Of a stretch of DNA of 64,000 bases, positions 47,441 through 59,179 are shown piece by piece (position 1 is the stretch's first letter; the number at the start of each line of letters is the position of its first letter). The notes below the pieces were generated by a model that had not been told where the DNA came from, made no database searches, and worked only from the letters and a program-made list of their open reading frames with translations. The position numbers and the translations under genes were made by a program. The stretch is taken from positions 31,470,327 to 31,534,326 of the forward strand of contig CM023457.1 in the NCBI GenBank assembly GCA_013339765.2. The letters run 5' to 3'. The DNA is from Haemaphysalis longicornis. Its lineage: Eukaryota; Arthropoda; Arachnida; Ixodida; Ixodidae.

Positions 47441-49250
47441 CTGTGAGAAGGAAAAACAACGCCCTCTATGTGCACGGGGCACAAATACCCTCATATTATC
47501 CCCGGATACATGGACTCGACGAGAAAGGGTCGAGTTGACTGGCGGGTTCAACTACCTCAACCTCTCCCACATTTATATGACCCTCGTCGAAAGAATCTAG
47601 GTGAGGGGAGCGGAGGGGTTCCCAGAAAAAGCGCTACCGTGTTTTCACGATTCCAACGCACACTCTTTTTTGCTAAAATGTAGCCTTAATATTTGTGTTC
47701 GCGTTGCAATCGGGCTCACAAGCGACATATGCCCTAAAGCGGCCAGCAGCATCGCCATACGGAACGTACACGAAGTCCCCACCAAATCCAACTCAATCCA
47801 ATAAAAAACAATCCGTAAACCGCACGTGAGTGAATTTCGGCACGCTAATTCCTCAATGGCATGCCGCATACCTTGGTAAACAGTTGCACTTTTTTTTTGC
47901 TGCTACAACTGGCCCGTCAGGGCTAGCGTTATAAAGATCGAGGCACTTGAAATGGCAAGCAGCTTCAATGCTCCCCGCTATAACTTGATTTTCAGCAGCA
48001 GCTGGATAAGCGATCTTATGAAGCACAATCATTTTTGGCTTCCACGGCTGCGTACGCCAAATAAAATCTCCGTTTTCCAGATACGCGGTTCCATTATTTT
48101 GCATCTGCGCATTACAGTCAGTGGGAAATTATTTTTTTTTTCCGAATTCTTCTACGCGCACGTACCCGCTCGTTGCAATTGGGGGCGTGTTAGAACCGCG
48201 CAAATACGGTATTCTGCTCCTGGCGGCCCGACGACTCAGCCCGGCAAACGAGCCAACCTACCCCCTGCCTCCTGGTCGACTGGACTCGTCGCGACGGCTC
48301 TCCAAACCCAACCCGTCGGCTTATAAATAAGGTGGTTGAGCCCAAAAAACCTGTTTATTTCGACTCTACGCGTCCTCGTTAGGTCAATGTAAACGGGGCT
48401 ATTAAAGCGAAAACCATACGTGTCTCGTCATATTAGTCATATGTCTAGTATATTTTATATTAGGTACTACTATTAGGTATTATATTAAGTATTATATATT
48501 ATTAATAATATATATTAGGTCTAGTCATATCTATACTCTATTCATATTAAGGCGAAAACCTTAGGTGTCCCATTACACGCGAAAAGTGACCGTAGATATA
48601 ATGGTGGTCGGCGGCGACGACACGAATTGTACCAAAATGGTCGCCGTTGTAAAAAGAAAATAAATTTAGTTCGTGCCGGTTCGTGCAAGCTGGCCTGCAC
48701 CGCGTTGTCTCGACCTCATAAGCAGCAACGTTATACACTCTGTAACGTAACTAGGCAGCCCTATGTTAATAACATGTGGCCGCAACTCATAACACAGCGA
48801 CACCTTAGGCGACGCGTAATGCTGACGAATTTTCACATCTCAGGCGCCTGTCATTGTTTTATTTTGGCGAAAACGCCCGTCTGTTGCGAATAGTCCAACG
48901 TGGTTACTTGGCTCAATCATTTAAACTAGATGTGTTGAAGACAAGCACGCTGCAAGAACGAAGGAATTATCTCCAGGAAACAAGCAGCATGAAACAACAC
49001 ATCATGACAGGATCAGACCAGCTGTACCCTAGAACCACTAGATCAGATGTCAGAGTACCGGCACTCTTTTCTGTCATTGTTTCATGCCGCCGATAGCGAC
49101 CATTGGTCGAACTGCATCACGTGACATTTGTTTACCCCGGAAGACCCATGGGCCCAGACATTTTGGCGCCCGTGTGTTGCCGCGCGCGAGTATCCTTCGA
49201 TAAATCGTGATTTTACGAGCACAGTGTGGCTGTATGACCCGTTGAGAGTG
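47441..49250. other. Mannosidase intron, mostly unrecognised
   Basis: 48,430-48,540 is AT-rich with ATTAGGTA-type units. No exon found. Confidence 0.45.
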
Positions 49251-49275
49251 AGTTTTTAACCCCCGACAGAGTAGC

Positions 49276-49390
49276 GATGTCGTGCTGGTCTGTACTGGTC
49301 TGTTTCAACCGGCCGCAAGGTGGAAAACGCCTGCTTCGCTTCCCTCTGGGAAAGAACGACAGTCCTAGTGTAACCTGCAGCCACTAGAAA
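49276..49390 (+). pseudogene. Possible THAP-domain start, remnant
   Basis: MSCWSVLVCFNRPQGGKRLL, then RFPLGKND and a stop at about 49,388. THAP zinc fingers start with C-x(2-4)-C, an NR-type turn and a short strand ending FHRFP; the pattern here fits loosely. THAP domains occur in P-type transposases and many tick proteins. The remaining domain is absent. Confidence 0.35.
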
Positions 49391-50397
49391 AGCATAGCTT
49401 ATTTCGTAGCCTTAGTGTAACCTAGAGCCACTAAATGACCTACGCTAGGGTAACCGAGCCTGACTCTGTCGCACCAGCGCGATGTCTCTAAATCCCCGGT
49501 AAATGTATCAACACCAACCGCCACCCACACACCTCATCTCCCAAGATGCGTGTGAAGAATGCAGGACGCATGAAGGTGCCCGAAATTTATTCCGCGAGCG
49601 AATTCAGTCGACAGCTGGGTTAGAACTATCAGATTTCAGAGAGGACTTCTGAGTTTGAGCCACGAGCGTTTCAAACGCCGCCATCAGCGCGCAGTTTCCG
49701 CCGAAGCATCCGCGATGCGAGCGCGCCAGTCAGGAGCCCAGTGACTCCTCCTCGCGGCACGATAAATCCGTATTCGGCGCACACGTTAGGTTTGCGACGT
49801 TAATGTGTTGCCCCTCGACAGAGAGCGCGTCGTCGCTCTCTTAATGGCCCGTATACGCCGCCGAGTACCACTGCTCGGCTTTGCTGGCGCAGCGACAGCC
49901 ATGTAATGCTACGGCCACGAAAGCGCGGATAGTAACTTACCTAGGTAGGCGCAGCGCCGGCCGACTGGACGCACGACAACGCGGCTCGTATACTGAAATG
50001 CTCGCATTTAAAACGCCTGTCATGGTGGCCAAGCGGCGCCAGACCAGATTCGGCCGTCAAGGCCGACCGCAATTGGGCGCATAATTATCACCTTCAGCTG
50101 GCCGCCGGGGCGATAGGCGCCAAAATGGCTGCCGGCGGGCATCAGTGTCGTTACTCTTGAGCGGAGCTTATTTAGTGATTTTACTGTACCCTGATAAATC
50201 GCGTATGAGATGAGGACGTATGGGATTGCCCTGAAGCACGGGGATGCTTAGGGAACGACAAATGTCATCTTCCGTTCACGCGCTCGTATCACTGATGATA
50301 AACAAGTCAGAAGCTTCACCCAGATAACGCGAGCTAATCTGGACCTCTACAGTTATAAAGACGAAAATACAAACACAAGCCAAAGGTTATCGTGTAC
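49391..50397. other. Intron, nothing recognised
   Basis: Two copies of CCTAGTGTAACCT-like sequence at 49,361-49,425; GC-rich DNA to 50,160. No exon. Confidence 0.4.
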
Positions 50398-50578
50398 CTG
50401 TGACTCAATCTGGTGGCCTCTCGGTCCCGTCACTGTCATCGAGGGAGCTTCTGTGCCCGTGAGTGGAAGCCGCACGTACGGTGAAACCGGGACGCTCGCA
50501 GGGTTGTACACGACCACGGTGAACTGGGAAACGCAGAGAGAAGACTCGGTGCAGTACCAATCGACTTGCGGGCTGTAT
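50398..50578 (-). CDS. MAN2B1: Alpha-mannosidase exon (VVVYNP segment)
   Basis: Exon of 181 bases. The acceptor reads TTAAGCTCTCCAG and the donor CAG followed by GTACAC. It begins with the last base of a codon and ends in phase 0. The peptide passes through WYCTESSLCVSQ, then FTVVVYNPASVPVSPYVRLP, then MTVTGPRGHQIESQ. This is the start of the beta-rich middle and C-terminal region of GH38 lysosomal mannosidases, where the family has a CPLSQ / VIVYNPLGR / VRLPV pattern. The two cysteines (WYC, SLC) fit the conserved disulfide-type spacing. No frame break is seen. Confidence 0.87.
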
Positions 50579-51824
50579 CTGGAGAGCTTAACTTATCGTT
50601 CTACCACTACCAGTACAGCGTATGGGATGGGGTCTAAGAGAATGAATTAGACGTTTTCAAGAACCCGTAAAGACTCTAAGCTAAGCAGAGAAGCTACTTT
50701 GTCTACAGACGAGCCTGAGTAGAGTATGTGTTTGCTCGCACTTGGCAAAAAAACATGCTTTGAATCGTCTTGAGTCTTTCTGGCCCACCATGTACGGTTT
50801 CACTCTCCTTTCTGTCGTTGTCAAACTTTTGAACGCGGAGTGGTAGTGACCCCCTGGTGCAGAAAAGTGGGCGTTGTCGGGGGCGTTGACCGTGGGCAAG
50901 AAATGCCATAGCGCCACCTCGCCGCGCCCCCTGAAACCGGCGGGATCATAAGGCGCTGCTCCAACAGATGGCGTGCGGGCGGGAGCGGAAAGTTTTCACC
51001 GCTCGTGAGCGCCACTGGGGGTCCATTGATGTCAGCGCTAGATTGTAATACAAATACAGGGAAAAAAAGTTAGGAGACAACATGACGTCATCTACCCAGC
51101 TTTGGTAAGCACACCTCCGTTGACGCTGCTACTTCGCTGTTTCCCTTTCCCGAACAGCCGGAGGTGGCCGTAGCACGTGACCCACGATACTTGTTTTTTT
51201 TTTTGTAGCTTCATGCCGGCGTTTGTTCGGTTTGAACCGGCGCGCTATCACACGGCGGGGTCACGTGGCACAGTGACGTACAGGCCGACGTCAATTTTAC
51301 TTTTTATTACTAGGCTTCACGCTTCTCCAGTGGAACCGTATCCTGACGTTTTTTCCCTGTATGTTATTATACCGTAGTGCGCGCTCATCTGGATACATCT
51401 ATGATGGATGGCTGTCATATATCAGTGCCGGGAGCGCTACAGCCATCCTCATCGCAGAGTAAGATAACGCTGTCGTGTTCTACGCCTAAAGTGAAGTTTA
51501 CGTGTGGTCTAATTTTTCTTTGCGCACTCAAAACACGTCTGGTATGTCAGAGAAACTGCTCGTTTTACTCACAGTCATCGGGGGGTGTGTCCAAGAGACC
51601 ATTTTGAGTAGTTTTGAAAAATCTTCAGCAGCTAAAGCGAAAGACAATTTCCCAACAAAGACGTTACGCCAAACCAGCCGTGAGGCACCGGAAAATTCAC
51701 CCATGTACAGACAAAACGTTCGCCTGCGACGCAGTAACATTCGATCTTTGATATCTAAAAAGACATGTTCGGTGTGTCTCTAAATTGTCCTGGCTGACTA
51801 ACGCGGCAGAAAGAGCTCAAGCCC
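50579..51824. other. Intron, no exon found
   Basis: GC-rich stretch near 50,860-51,040 and short frames only. The missing mannosidase exons were looked for here and not seen. Confidence 0.45.
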
Positions 51825-52030
51825 GCCGCGGTGGTTCAGTGGCTAAGGTATTGTGCTGCTGAGCCCAAGGACGCGGGTTCGATTCCCGGCCGTGGCGGCC
51901 GCTTTTCTGACGGAGGTGAAAACACCCGTGCGTTCGAGATTTCAGAGTACGTTAAAGAACTGCAGGTGGTCAAATCAATCCGGAGGCCTCCACTACGGCG
52001 CGCCTCATCGTAATCAATCAATCAATCATG
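51825..52030 (+). repeat. tRNA-derived SINE, best copy
   Basis: GCCGCGGTGGTTCAGTGGCT, then GCTGAGCCCAAGGACGCGGG, GGTTCGATTCCCGG and a body ending in an ATCA tail. The tRNA-like head is well kept. Confidence 0.88.
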
Positions 52031-52985
52031 GATAAAGTTATTTTTTTTTTCTCTCTTGCCGCATCTGAGTTATAAGTCGGTGTATATCGGTACCAGGCGG
52101 CTTTCAGCGGGAACATAGTTTTACAATTAATCGCGTATTTAAGCGCTGTGAGAAGGGGAGAGGGAGGGAGGTGATTTCAGTTAAAATTAGGTGCATTTAA
52201 CGTATACCAAATTTTTAGTTTTCATTTCCAGCCTTTATGTATCATTATTAAATATTCATGACGTAGTTTTAAATAATAGGCAAATCAGGCATACCTGGCG
52301 CTGCTCTTGGGTATAAGAGCAGTCACTCTGGTTGAGAAGATGACAGAAACCCAAGTCGGAAGCGGCGCTTTCTGTATTTGGAACGTTTTCATTCAGTATT
52401 GATGCCAGGCTGGCGCTTACCTCCGGCTGCGTTCAATGGGGAGAAAAAAAAAGTTGATGACATTGTCTGAGATTCATGAGCTCAATAGTAACACAACGCC
52501 TTGTTTTTACTCCAAAATCTGGCTACCTGCACAAATTGCCTTTTACTGTTTCAACGGAAACACGCTGCATACAGGAATCCATTTTTGGCCCTAATTTTGT
52601 TCCCTCCCGCACTATCTTAGTCGTCTGCTTGCATTAAACCTGATGTGTTCCACGCTGAATGCTCGGCGCTCGAATAATTCACCTGCTTTCCGCTATTTCA
52701 TCTGCTATCTCTAATGGTTCTACCTGTTATCTCGATTATCTAAGAGCCCGCTCAAATCTTGCCGAACTTCATTCATTTCTCTTGGTATACGGGCTTCTCT
52801 CAAATAATTTGCTGGATTATCCAAGGCGCTCGCGATCTGCCATACACCCGATGTTCCTATACGTGCAATTATCAGAATTAGTATTCTTTCCGAAATGATT
52901 TTCCTTTTTTCTTAGATTTTAAAGGCCCGCTATCTCTTTTATCGATTCACCCAGTTCGCGATGACACTGAACACACTGTGTGCGC
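52031..52985. other. Intron, nothing recognised
   Basis: Normal-looking AT-rich DNA up to the abrupt change near 52,990. Confidence 0.5.
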
Positions 52986-52989
52986 GAGG

Positions 52990-54370
52990 AAAAAGGGGCC
53001 CATTACCCCCCCCTTAAAATTCCTTTTGCCGACGGGGGTTTTTTTAAAAAACCCCCAACCAAAAAAAAAACCTTCCAAAAAAAAGGGGGAAAAAATTTAA
53101 AAAAGGGGATAAAAACCCATATTCATTTAAAAAAAATTTAAATATTAAAAAATTTAATTAAAATAAAAAAACCCCTTTTTAAAAAAAAAATTTTAAAAAA
53201 AAAAAAATTTTTAAACTTTTTATTAATTTTGTTTTATCCGGCCCAATTTAGGGGCCCCGGTTTTTTTTTTTTAAACTGAGGGTTTTTTCCTTTTAAAAAA
53301 AACCATTCCTTCCCCCGGGGCCCCTTTTAAAAAAAAATTTTTAAAAAACGAAAAGGATTTTCCCCCCGGGCCCTCAAAATACTTCCCCAAAAAAAGGTTT
53401 TTATCTTTCAAAAAAGATTTCCAATTTTATTCCTAACCCCCCCTTGGGTCCCCCCCCTTTTCCCTACAGGCCCCCCTTTTTCTTTCCCCCAAAAAAACTT
53501 TTTTTTTTTTCCCCTACCAGCCCCAACCCCCAAAAAATTTGGGTTCCCAAAAATTTAAAAATTTTTTGATTTTGGGGGTTTTTTCCGCCCCTATTTCCCA
53601 AATCCCAACCCCCCCTCTAGGGGCCCCAACCACCCGGGGCTTCAAAGCGCCCCCAAAAAAAGGGCCCTCCAAAAACCCCCCCAAAACCCCCCCCCCCCCA
53701 AAACCCCAACCCAAAAAACCCCCCCAAAACCCCCCCCCCCAAACCAAACCCCACAAACCAAACCCCAAAAAAAACCCCCAAACTTTTTTTAAATTTTTTA
53801 AAATAAAAAAATATTTAAAAAAAAAAAATTTTTTCCCTTTCCCTTTTTTTTGGGGGGTTCCCTTTTCCGGAGTTTCGGTAATTTTTTGACCCGCCTCGTG
53901 CGGGCCCCAAAAATTTTAGGAAACGCCCCCCTTTAAAATGGACAAAAAAAGGGTTTCCAGGGGAAAAGGGCCCGGGGGGAAAAGGGAAAATTTTGGGCGC
54001 GGGAAAGGGGGGTTTTGGCCTCCGGCGAAAACCCCGGGGTTTTGAACCTTAAAGTCCCATCCCCCTTTTCTCCCCAAAAACCCCAAAAAAAACCCCAAAA
54101 AAAAAAAAAAGGGGGGGGCATGCCCAGAGGCCCCCAAAAAAAAAAACCCCAAGGGCCCCCGAAAAAAAATAAAAAAAAAAAAAAAAATTTTGTTTCTCCG
54201 GCCTTTCCCTTTTCAGTTTTTTGAGGATTTTTAAATCCCAAAATTTTTTACCCTTTTTTTTTTTTTTTTCCCCCCACCCAGTTTTCTCCCCTCCCAAAAA
54301 GGGAACGGCCGCCGGTAATGAGGGCCTCCAACGGGGCCCCCAACTGGCGCAAATTTTCCCCAGAATTTGT
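52990..54370. other. Corrupted, homopolymer-expanded sequence
   Basis: Almost every base occurs in runs of two to ten (AAAAAACCCCC-type), with no normal base order. The proline-, lysine- and glycine-rich frames on both strands come from these runs. It looks like an unpolished low-coverage long-read patch, not biology. Confidence 0.85.
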
Positions 54371-54424
54371 TTAAATTATGCTAAGCATTCCAAATATCGG
54401 CTGGATTTCGTGAATTTCGTTACC

Positions 54425-54520
54425 AACCCGCATAGTTGCTCAGTGGCTAATACGTTCCGCTACTGAGTACGAGGCAAAAAGTTTGGTTTCCGGGCCACGG
54501 TGGACGCCGTCTCATTCTTT
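54425..54520 (+). repeat. SINE head, corrupted
   Basis: GTTGCTCAGTGGCTAATACG, then a distorted B-box region and CCGGGCCACGGTGGACGCCG. Confidence 0.5.
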
Positions 54521-56344
54521 CGGTTGCTACGCCGATGTTTTCCCGACTATGCCACCCGGCAGGTTACCATTGTCAATGGGGGCGAAAAACGAAACAACAT
54601 AAAAGGGAAAAAAAACCGGCGTAGAGAATCGGATCCCGTTAGGAGGTCCCGGGGAGCATAAATTATTTTGTAGTCTCCATTTCGGCCCACACGGTAGTCC
54701 GGATAGGCCACTAAAAAAAAGGGAAGACGAGGAGGGGAAGAAGTGACAAACTGGGCGCTGACGAACAACTGAATTTCGATTTTACCGACATTAACACAAA
54801 AAAAAAAATGGCTGCAAGCGCCGGGTTTAAGGATAAGATATCGCTCCAAGTATGCAATGAAAATTACATCAATGATAAAAACAACAGACTTGAAGTTGTC
54901 AAGCTTGCTTCTAGTACAAGTTAGATTAAAATGGCTAGAATATTGTTCCAAAAAGGGGATGATGGCGTGCTTACGCATTGTTCCCCCCCCGGGGCCCCCA
55001 AATTTTCCCGGGGGGGCCCCCATAGCTTTCAAAAAGCGCTTTCTTTTAGCCTTGGTGGCAATCACTTTTCTCCATTTCTTGCAATGTATGCAAGATTGGG
55101 GGTTTCCGTTCCTGTGCGCATGGTGTAAGCATGTTTTCTAAGGCGATCATTTAGCATCTACCAGCTGGCCTACGTAAACTGCCGCATGAAAGTGGGATTT
55201 CGTACACCACATTGTCCGCACATTTCAAAACTGGGTTTCATGCTTCTTCCCCATACGCCTTGGGCGTCGTTGCAGTTCAGTTACTTGTACTTCAGTGTTG
55301 AAGTACGTTGTTGAAATCGTCGTTGAAGTTGAGCGGAAAAAATTTAAACGGGGCAGTAACGGCCGTTCCCCTGCCGCGTGTGTATGCAGCGAGTATACCC
55401 GGGGTTTAAATGCCTCAAAGATCGTCGTTTCCCTCTTTTCCCTTCCGGATCTTTAAAAACCCAAGGGAAAAAAGAGAGCTCGTTTGTGTTTAGGGCCCGA
55501 TTTTTTGACCCTATATTCACCAGAGACCGTTTCGCAATTTTTGGAGCTTTAACTAAGGTATACTGCCAGTTGCAGGTTTCCTCCAAGCTCGATGGAGATA
55601 AATCGGCCACTCGTACGGCGTTATGTAAATTTGAATTACCAAATAAAAAAAGAGCTCGATGGAGCCAATTTGCCCATATTAAAGGCCTTTTCACGAGGTT
55701 TTAGGAACCAGTTTGCATCTGCTACGAAAGAAAATGATGTGAGCGATATGGGGGTTGGGGGGGACAAATTATAACTCACCAATTTCTTGATTCCTCGAGG
55801 TTTTTTTCCTTTTCCCGCACGGAAGTGTTACAGGTGGGGGGGACAGGGAAATAAAAAACAGTGAAAATTTGAGCTTTAAAAATAGCCCAAAAAATAAACA
55901 TAAATGGCATACCAAAATGAACAAAAAAGCACAAAAGTTAATTTTTGTAATGCTGATGGCGAATTTTTATTAGTTCAAAGTAACGCTTTTCTTTTCAGAC
56001 AGGTTTCTCTGACTTCTTTTGGAAAAAAAAAAGCATTCCGTTTAGCGGTATTGTCTATAAGGTGACTGCAAAATAACGGCATCGTCGTGACTTTTGTAAA
56101 CGCATTGAAACAGTCACCTTTGTGTGATGTATTGGAATGAGATTGTTGACTGTTTTGCGCCGGTACTTGCCTGGAGGAATCCATTGGCGTATCTTGACAT
56201 CATTTTGAGGCTCGGTCTTGTCGTGTAGAAACCCGTCCAACTACGTTGAGGTGGTTCGCTGAGCGGCATGAGGTCTCCCGAGAAGCGCAGCCAGGTCTTA
56301 GATGCCGCCCGCACAGCCTTTGGGGACGGTTATAACAGGAACAA
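54521..56344. other. Partly corrupted intron
   Basis: Patches of run-expanded bases (for example 54,980-55,025) alternate with normal DNA. Long frames such as 54,547-55,065 minus are not recognised. Confidence 0.5.
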
Positions 56345-56580
56345 CAAACAACAACAACAGCAAAAAAAATGTGGTTGATTTCTCGGTCATAGGAATCGGT
56401 AAAAAACAAAGTGAAAAGTGCAGCGAAATGTGACTGAGCATGATTTGCGGGTCGGCGGCTGTCTTTTGGGTGTGCTTGGGGCGAGCCGCTGGCGGGTTGC
56501 CGGCAAAGGGGGTACCGTCATTTCCTGAGGATATGAGTCATAAACTTGGTGTATCCCGGCATAAAAATTTCTGAAAATAA
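56345..56580 (+). repeat. Dispersed repeat E, degraded copy
   Basis: GTGCAGCGAAATGTG, GCATGATTTGCGGGTCGGCG and GTGTATCCCGGCATAAAA match 13,030-13,235, with many single-base losses. Confidence 0.75.
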
Positions 56581-57500
56581 AAAAATTTTTAAAAAAAATT
56601 AAAGAAAGGGGATTAGGATTTTTCAACGCGCCAGTAACCAGGCTGAGGCGCCCGTATGGAGGGCTAAAAATTTTTACCCCTGGGATCTTTAAGCTGCCCA
56701 AACCTACAATGGGGTTTTTGCTTTCCCCTTCCAAAGAAAAGCGGCCGCCCCGGCCTCAACCCGCCCTTGGTAGAGGAATCCTTACCCCTATCCCCGGCGG
56801 GGGATTTTTTCTAAAAGGGTTCTTCCTTCAAAACCCAGTTGCGGGGTGACCCTTTACAGGACGCGCTCCGTTGACTGGCTCACTTTAAAGAGCTGAAATT
56901 TTTCCCGAATCCCGGAATAAAAATTTCTGTTTAAAAATCAAAGCCTTTGAGAAAGGGGAAAAAGGAGCTTTCTCTCAGCCACCTCGTCAAAAATCAAAGT
57001 CCAAAATCCCTTCCCCGAGTTAACATAAACGCCAAAGCCCGTCAAAATCCAACCCTCCGGAAATTAAAAAACCGTTGACCCCCTTAACCTTCATTTTTTT
57101 CAAACCCACAATAGGGGTTTTTTGGGGTATCTTGCACGCTGAAAAAATAAAAAACAAGGATTCGCGCGCTTTTTTTACTTTCCCTTAAAGGGGAAAAATT
57201 TTCAATCACTCGCTTTTTCCGTAGGTTTAAATTGGCTTTTTTGCGTGTTTCTCACACATCAAAACAGGGGTGTGGATAAAGTTGGATTTCCCCAAAGGTA
57301 CGACGCACGACGCCATCGCCCCATAAAATTCCTTAAAAAAAGCCTCTATAATTTGAATGCTGGCAACGCGCCCAAAATTCAAATTTACTGGTGAATTTTC
57401 CGGGGAAACCTTTGGTTTAAACAAAAAAAGAGGAATCCGGGTAAGGACTCTGTTACAGTTAAGGTGCCCTTTTTGGGGGTTTTGTTTCCGTAAATAGCCC
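56581..57500. other. Corrupted intron next to a good exon
   Basis: Run-expanded sequence continues to about 57,500. A minus frame at 57,227-57,502 is open but not recognised. Confidence 0.6.
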
Positions 57501-57612
57501 AAAATTCGGGGGAGTTCAGGCTTTTTCTGTTTTTAATGAACCCGGCTTGTATTTTGTCTTCATGACCCCTTCAAATGCTGTTCAACTAACAAATAGGAGG
57601 AAGGTCGGCTAC

Positions 57613-57795
57613 CTCGATGTAGCAGGCGGGCGTCGAGTACACCACGTGGATGGGTCGAGAGTCGCGCTTCTTTCCGGACGTACGGCTGACCCAGGCCGCG
57701 AGCCACTCTTGCCGGCGGAATCGAGGCTCGGCATGCACGTAGCACAGGTCACCTCCAGCCATCATCGACACGACGTCTCTGGCGTACGTTTTCGC
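57613..57795 (-). CDS. MAN2B1: Alpha-mannosidase exon, catalytic domain (YSTPACY)
   Basis: Exon of 183 bases, 61 codons, phase 0 at both ends. The acceptor is a pyrimidine-rich stretch ending CTGCAG; the donor is GAG followed by GTAGCC. The peptide includes VVSMMAGGDLCYVHAEPRF and ends HVVYSTPACYIE. This matches the lysosomal alpha-mannosidase segment with MGSDFQYENA and VHVLYSTPACYLWE, which lies in the catalytic domain. The reading frame is intact, although the flanking DNA on the downstream side (56.6-57.5 kb) looks corrupted. The following exons, which should carry the DDFFPYAD and HHDAVSGT motifs, were not found. Confidence 0.88.
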
Positions 57796-58338
57796 CTGCA
57801 GCCACGAGTACGCGGGAAAACAGGGAAAAGTGGTGCGACTAACGTTTTGTTTTCGAGTAATATCTCCCTATGAGTAAGGCGGAGTTTTTTTGCATAACGT
57901 AGTGCAAGCGGATCTGCTCCAACAACGTAACAAAATTACATAAAATCTGCCTTGCGCTATAGGTTCTGGCCAAAAGTGCGTACGGCTATCGGGTCGGGTC
58001 GACAAAGAAGCCCACGCGCGCTTTAGAGCTGGGGTAAAATGCCCCGTAGCTCTCAGTCCAATCCAGGTTTCTTGGAAAACAAAAGATCCACGGAAATTGG
58101 CAGCTAAGATGACTGTCATAGTTCACAGTTAAGTTGTAAGCGTTACAGAATTTCTGTCTTCTGTCAATATATGGCCATCTACGGAGGGAGTATGGTTACA
58201 GAAAACGGTTGTAACTCTTGATTAATTGAAATGACACCAAAACAATTATATCAGGCTTGATGTCGAAATTATTTTAAGGGCGTTGTGTACATGTGCATTT
58301 TGCTATGTACATTATGTTATGTACATTCGATTAATATA
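57796..58338. other. Intron, nothing coding
   Basis: 57,960-58,110 contains a GGACTGAGAGCTACGGGGCA-type stretch on the minus strand; tested as coding and rejected because of stops. Confidence 0.45.
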
Positions 58339-59179
58339 CAGTAAAGCCAGCTTATATCGAACACGGTTATATCGAATTATTGCCTATATCGAACCCTTGT
58401 ATAATTCTGGTAAAATTACACGCATTTAAAACTTTTCATATCGAAGGCGATTTTGCTCACAATGGATATATCGAACTCTCCCGCGCGGGATTTTTCGCTC
58501 TCCCTAGGTATGCGGTAGGCTTTCCCGCAATACATCGGCGCGCAGCAGTGGTGCGGGTGTCGCTTGCAACTCCCGCGCGAGCTCGAGCGAGTGCAAACCG
58601 GCCGTGGCAGAGTGGACCAGCTCCACGCATGCATGCCGTTGGAGCCGAAAGCGCCTCATTGAGCGCTGCGTTCTGCCGTTCCACCGAACTTCAAGTCCGC
58701 GCCACTCGCTTCGCGCACTTGCTGGGTACGCTGGGTTCGCCGTTATTCGCTTGTATCCATGCTTGTCTCCGCTCTGTCGAAGACGCCGAGGACTCCGTAC
58801 CGCTTCCGAGCACGAGCGAAGCCACCGCTGCCGTGGCCCTGCTACGCCGATACTGCAGTGCCATTGAGGGCAGCGGTCTTGTGCTTGTCGATTGTTTAGA
58901 TACCATACAGCAAGCAGTCACCAGCAAGGCGTTGTGCTCCAAGAAGCAGGCTACACTGACGCAGTTCTTCCGCCCCAATAAATTATTGTTTTCTTTCCGA
59001 GAAAGTGTCGTATCAATAGTGAACTGCAGGGTGGTAAGAGCTCGGCGTTACCTCGTGACTCCGTCGGCAAGATTGCTCTCATAAGTTTTTTTTTTTTTGC
59101 TTCAGTTTCTGTATCGAATTTTCGCTATATCGAAGTGTTTTACAATCCTCGCGCTGTTCGATATAAGCGGGCTTCACTG
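58339..59179 (+). mobile_element. pogo/Tigger remnant with transposase C-terminus
   Basis: TA on both sides. Termini are CAGTAAAGCCAGCTTATATC on the left and, inverted, CAGTGAAGCCCGCTTATATC on the right. The plus strand keeps the transposase end: AVALLRRYCSAIEGSGLVLV, then ALCSKKQATLTQFFRPNK, the usual C-terminus of jerky/CENP-B-like Tigger transposases (KKQTTITxFF). The catalytic core is deleted, so it is 841 bp long. Confidence 0.88.

Noticed and set aside
51825..51900. Possible tRNA gene
   Set aside because: The head is tRNA-like, but it continues into a SINE body with an ATCA tail and has no acceptor stem closure.
53514..54297. Long Gly/Phe-rich and Pro/Lys-rich frames on both strands
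   Set aside because: Products of homopolymer-expanded, probably erroneous sequence.
54547..55065. 172-codon minus frame as the missing mannosidase exons
   Set aside because: No GH38 motif; lies in partly corrupted sequence.
57868..58119. Minus-strand VGFFVDP...YALLA, considered as the GH38 WHIDPFGHS segment
   Set aside because: Contains a stop right after VDPTR, lacks the F-G-H-S residues and splice sites.
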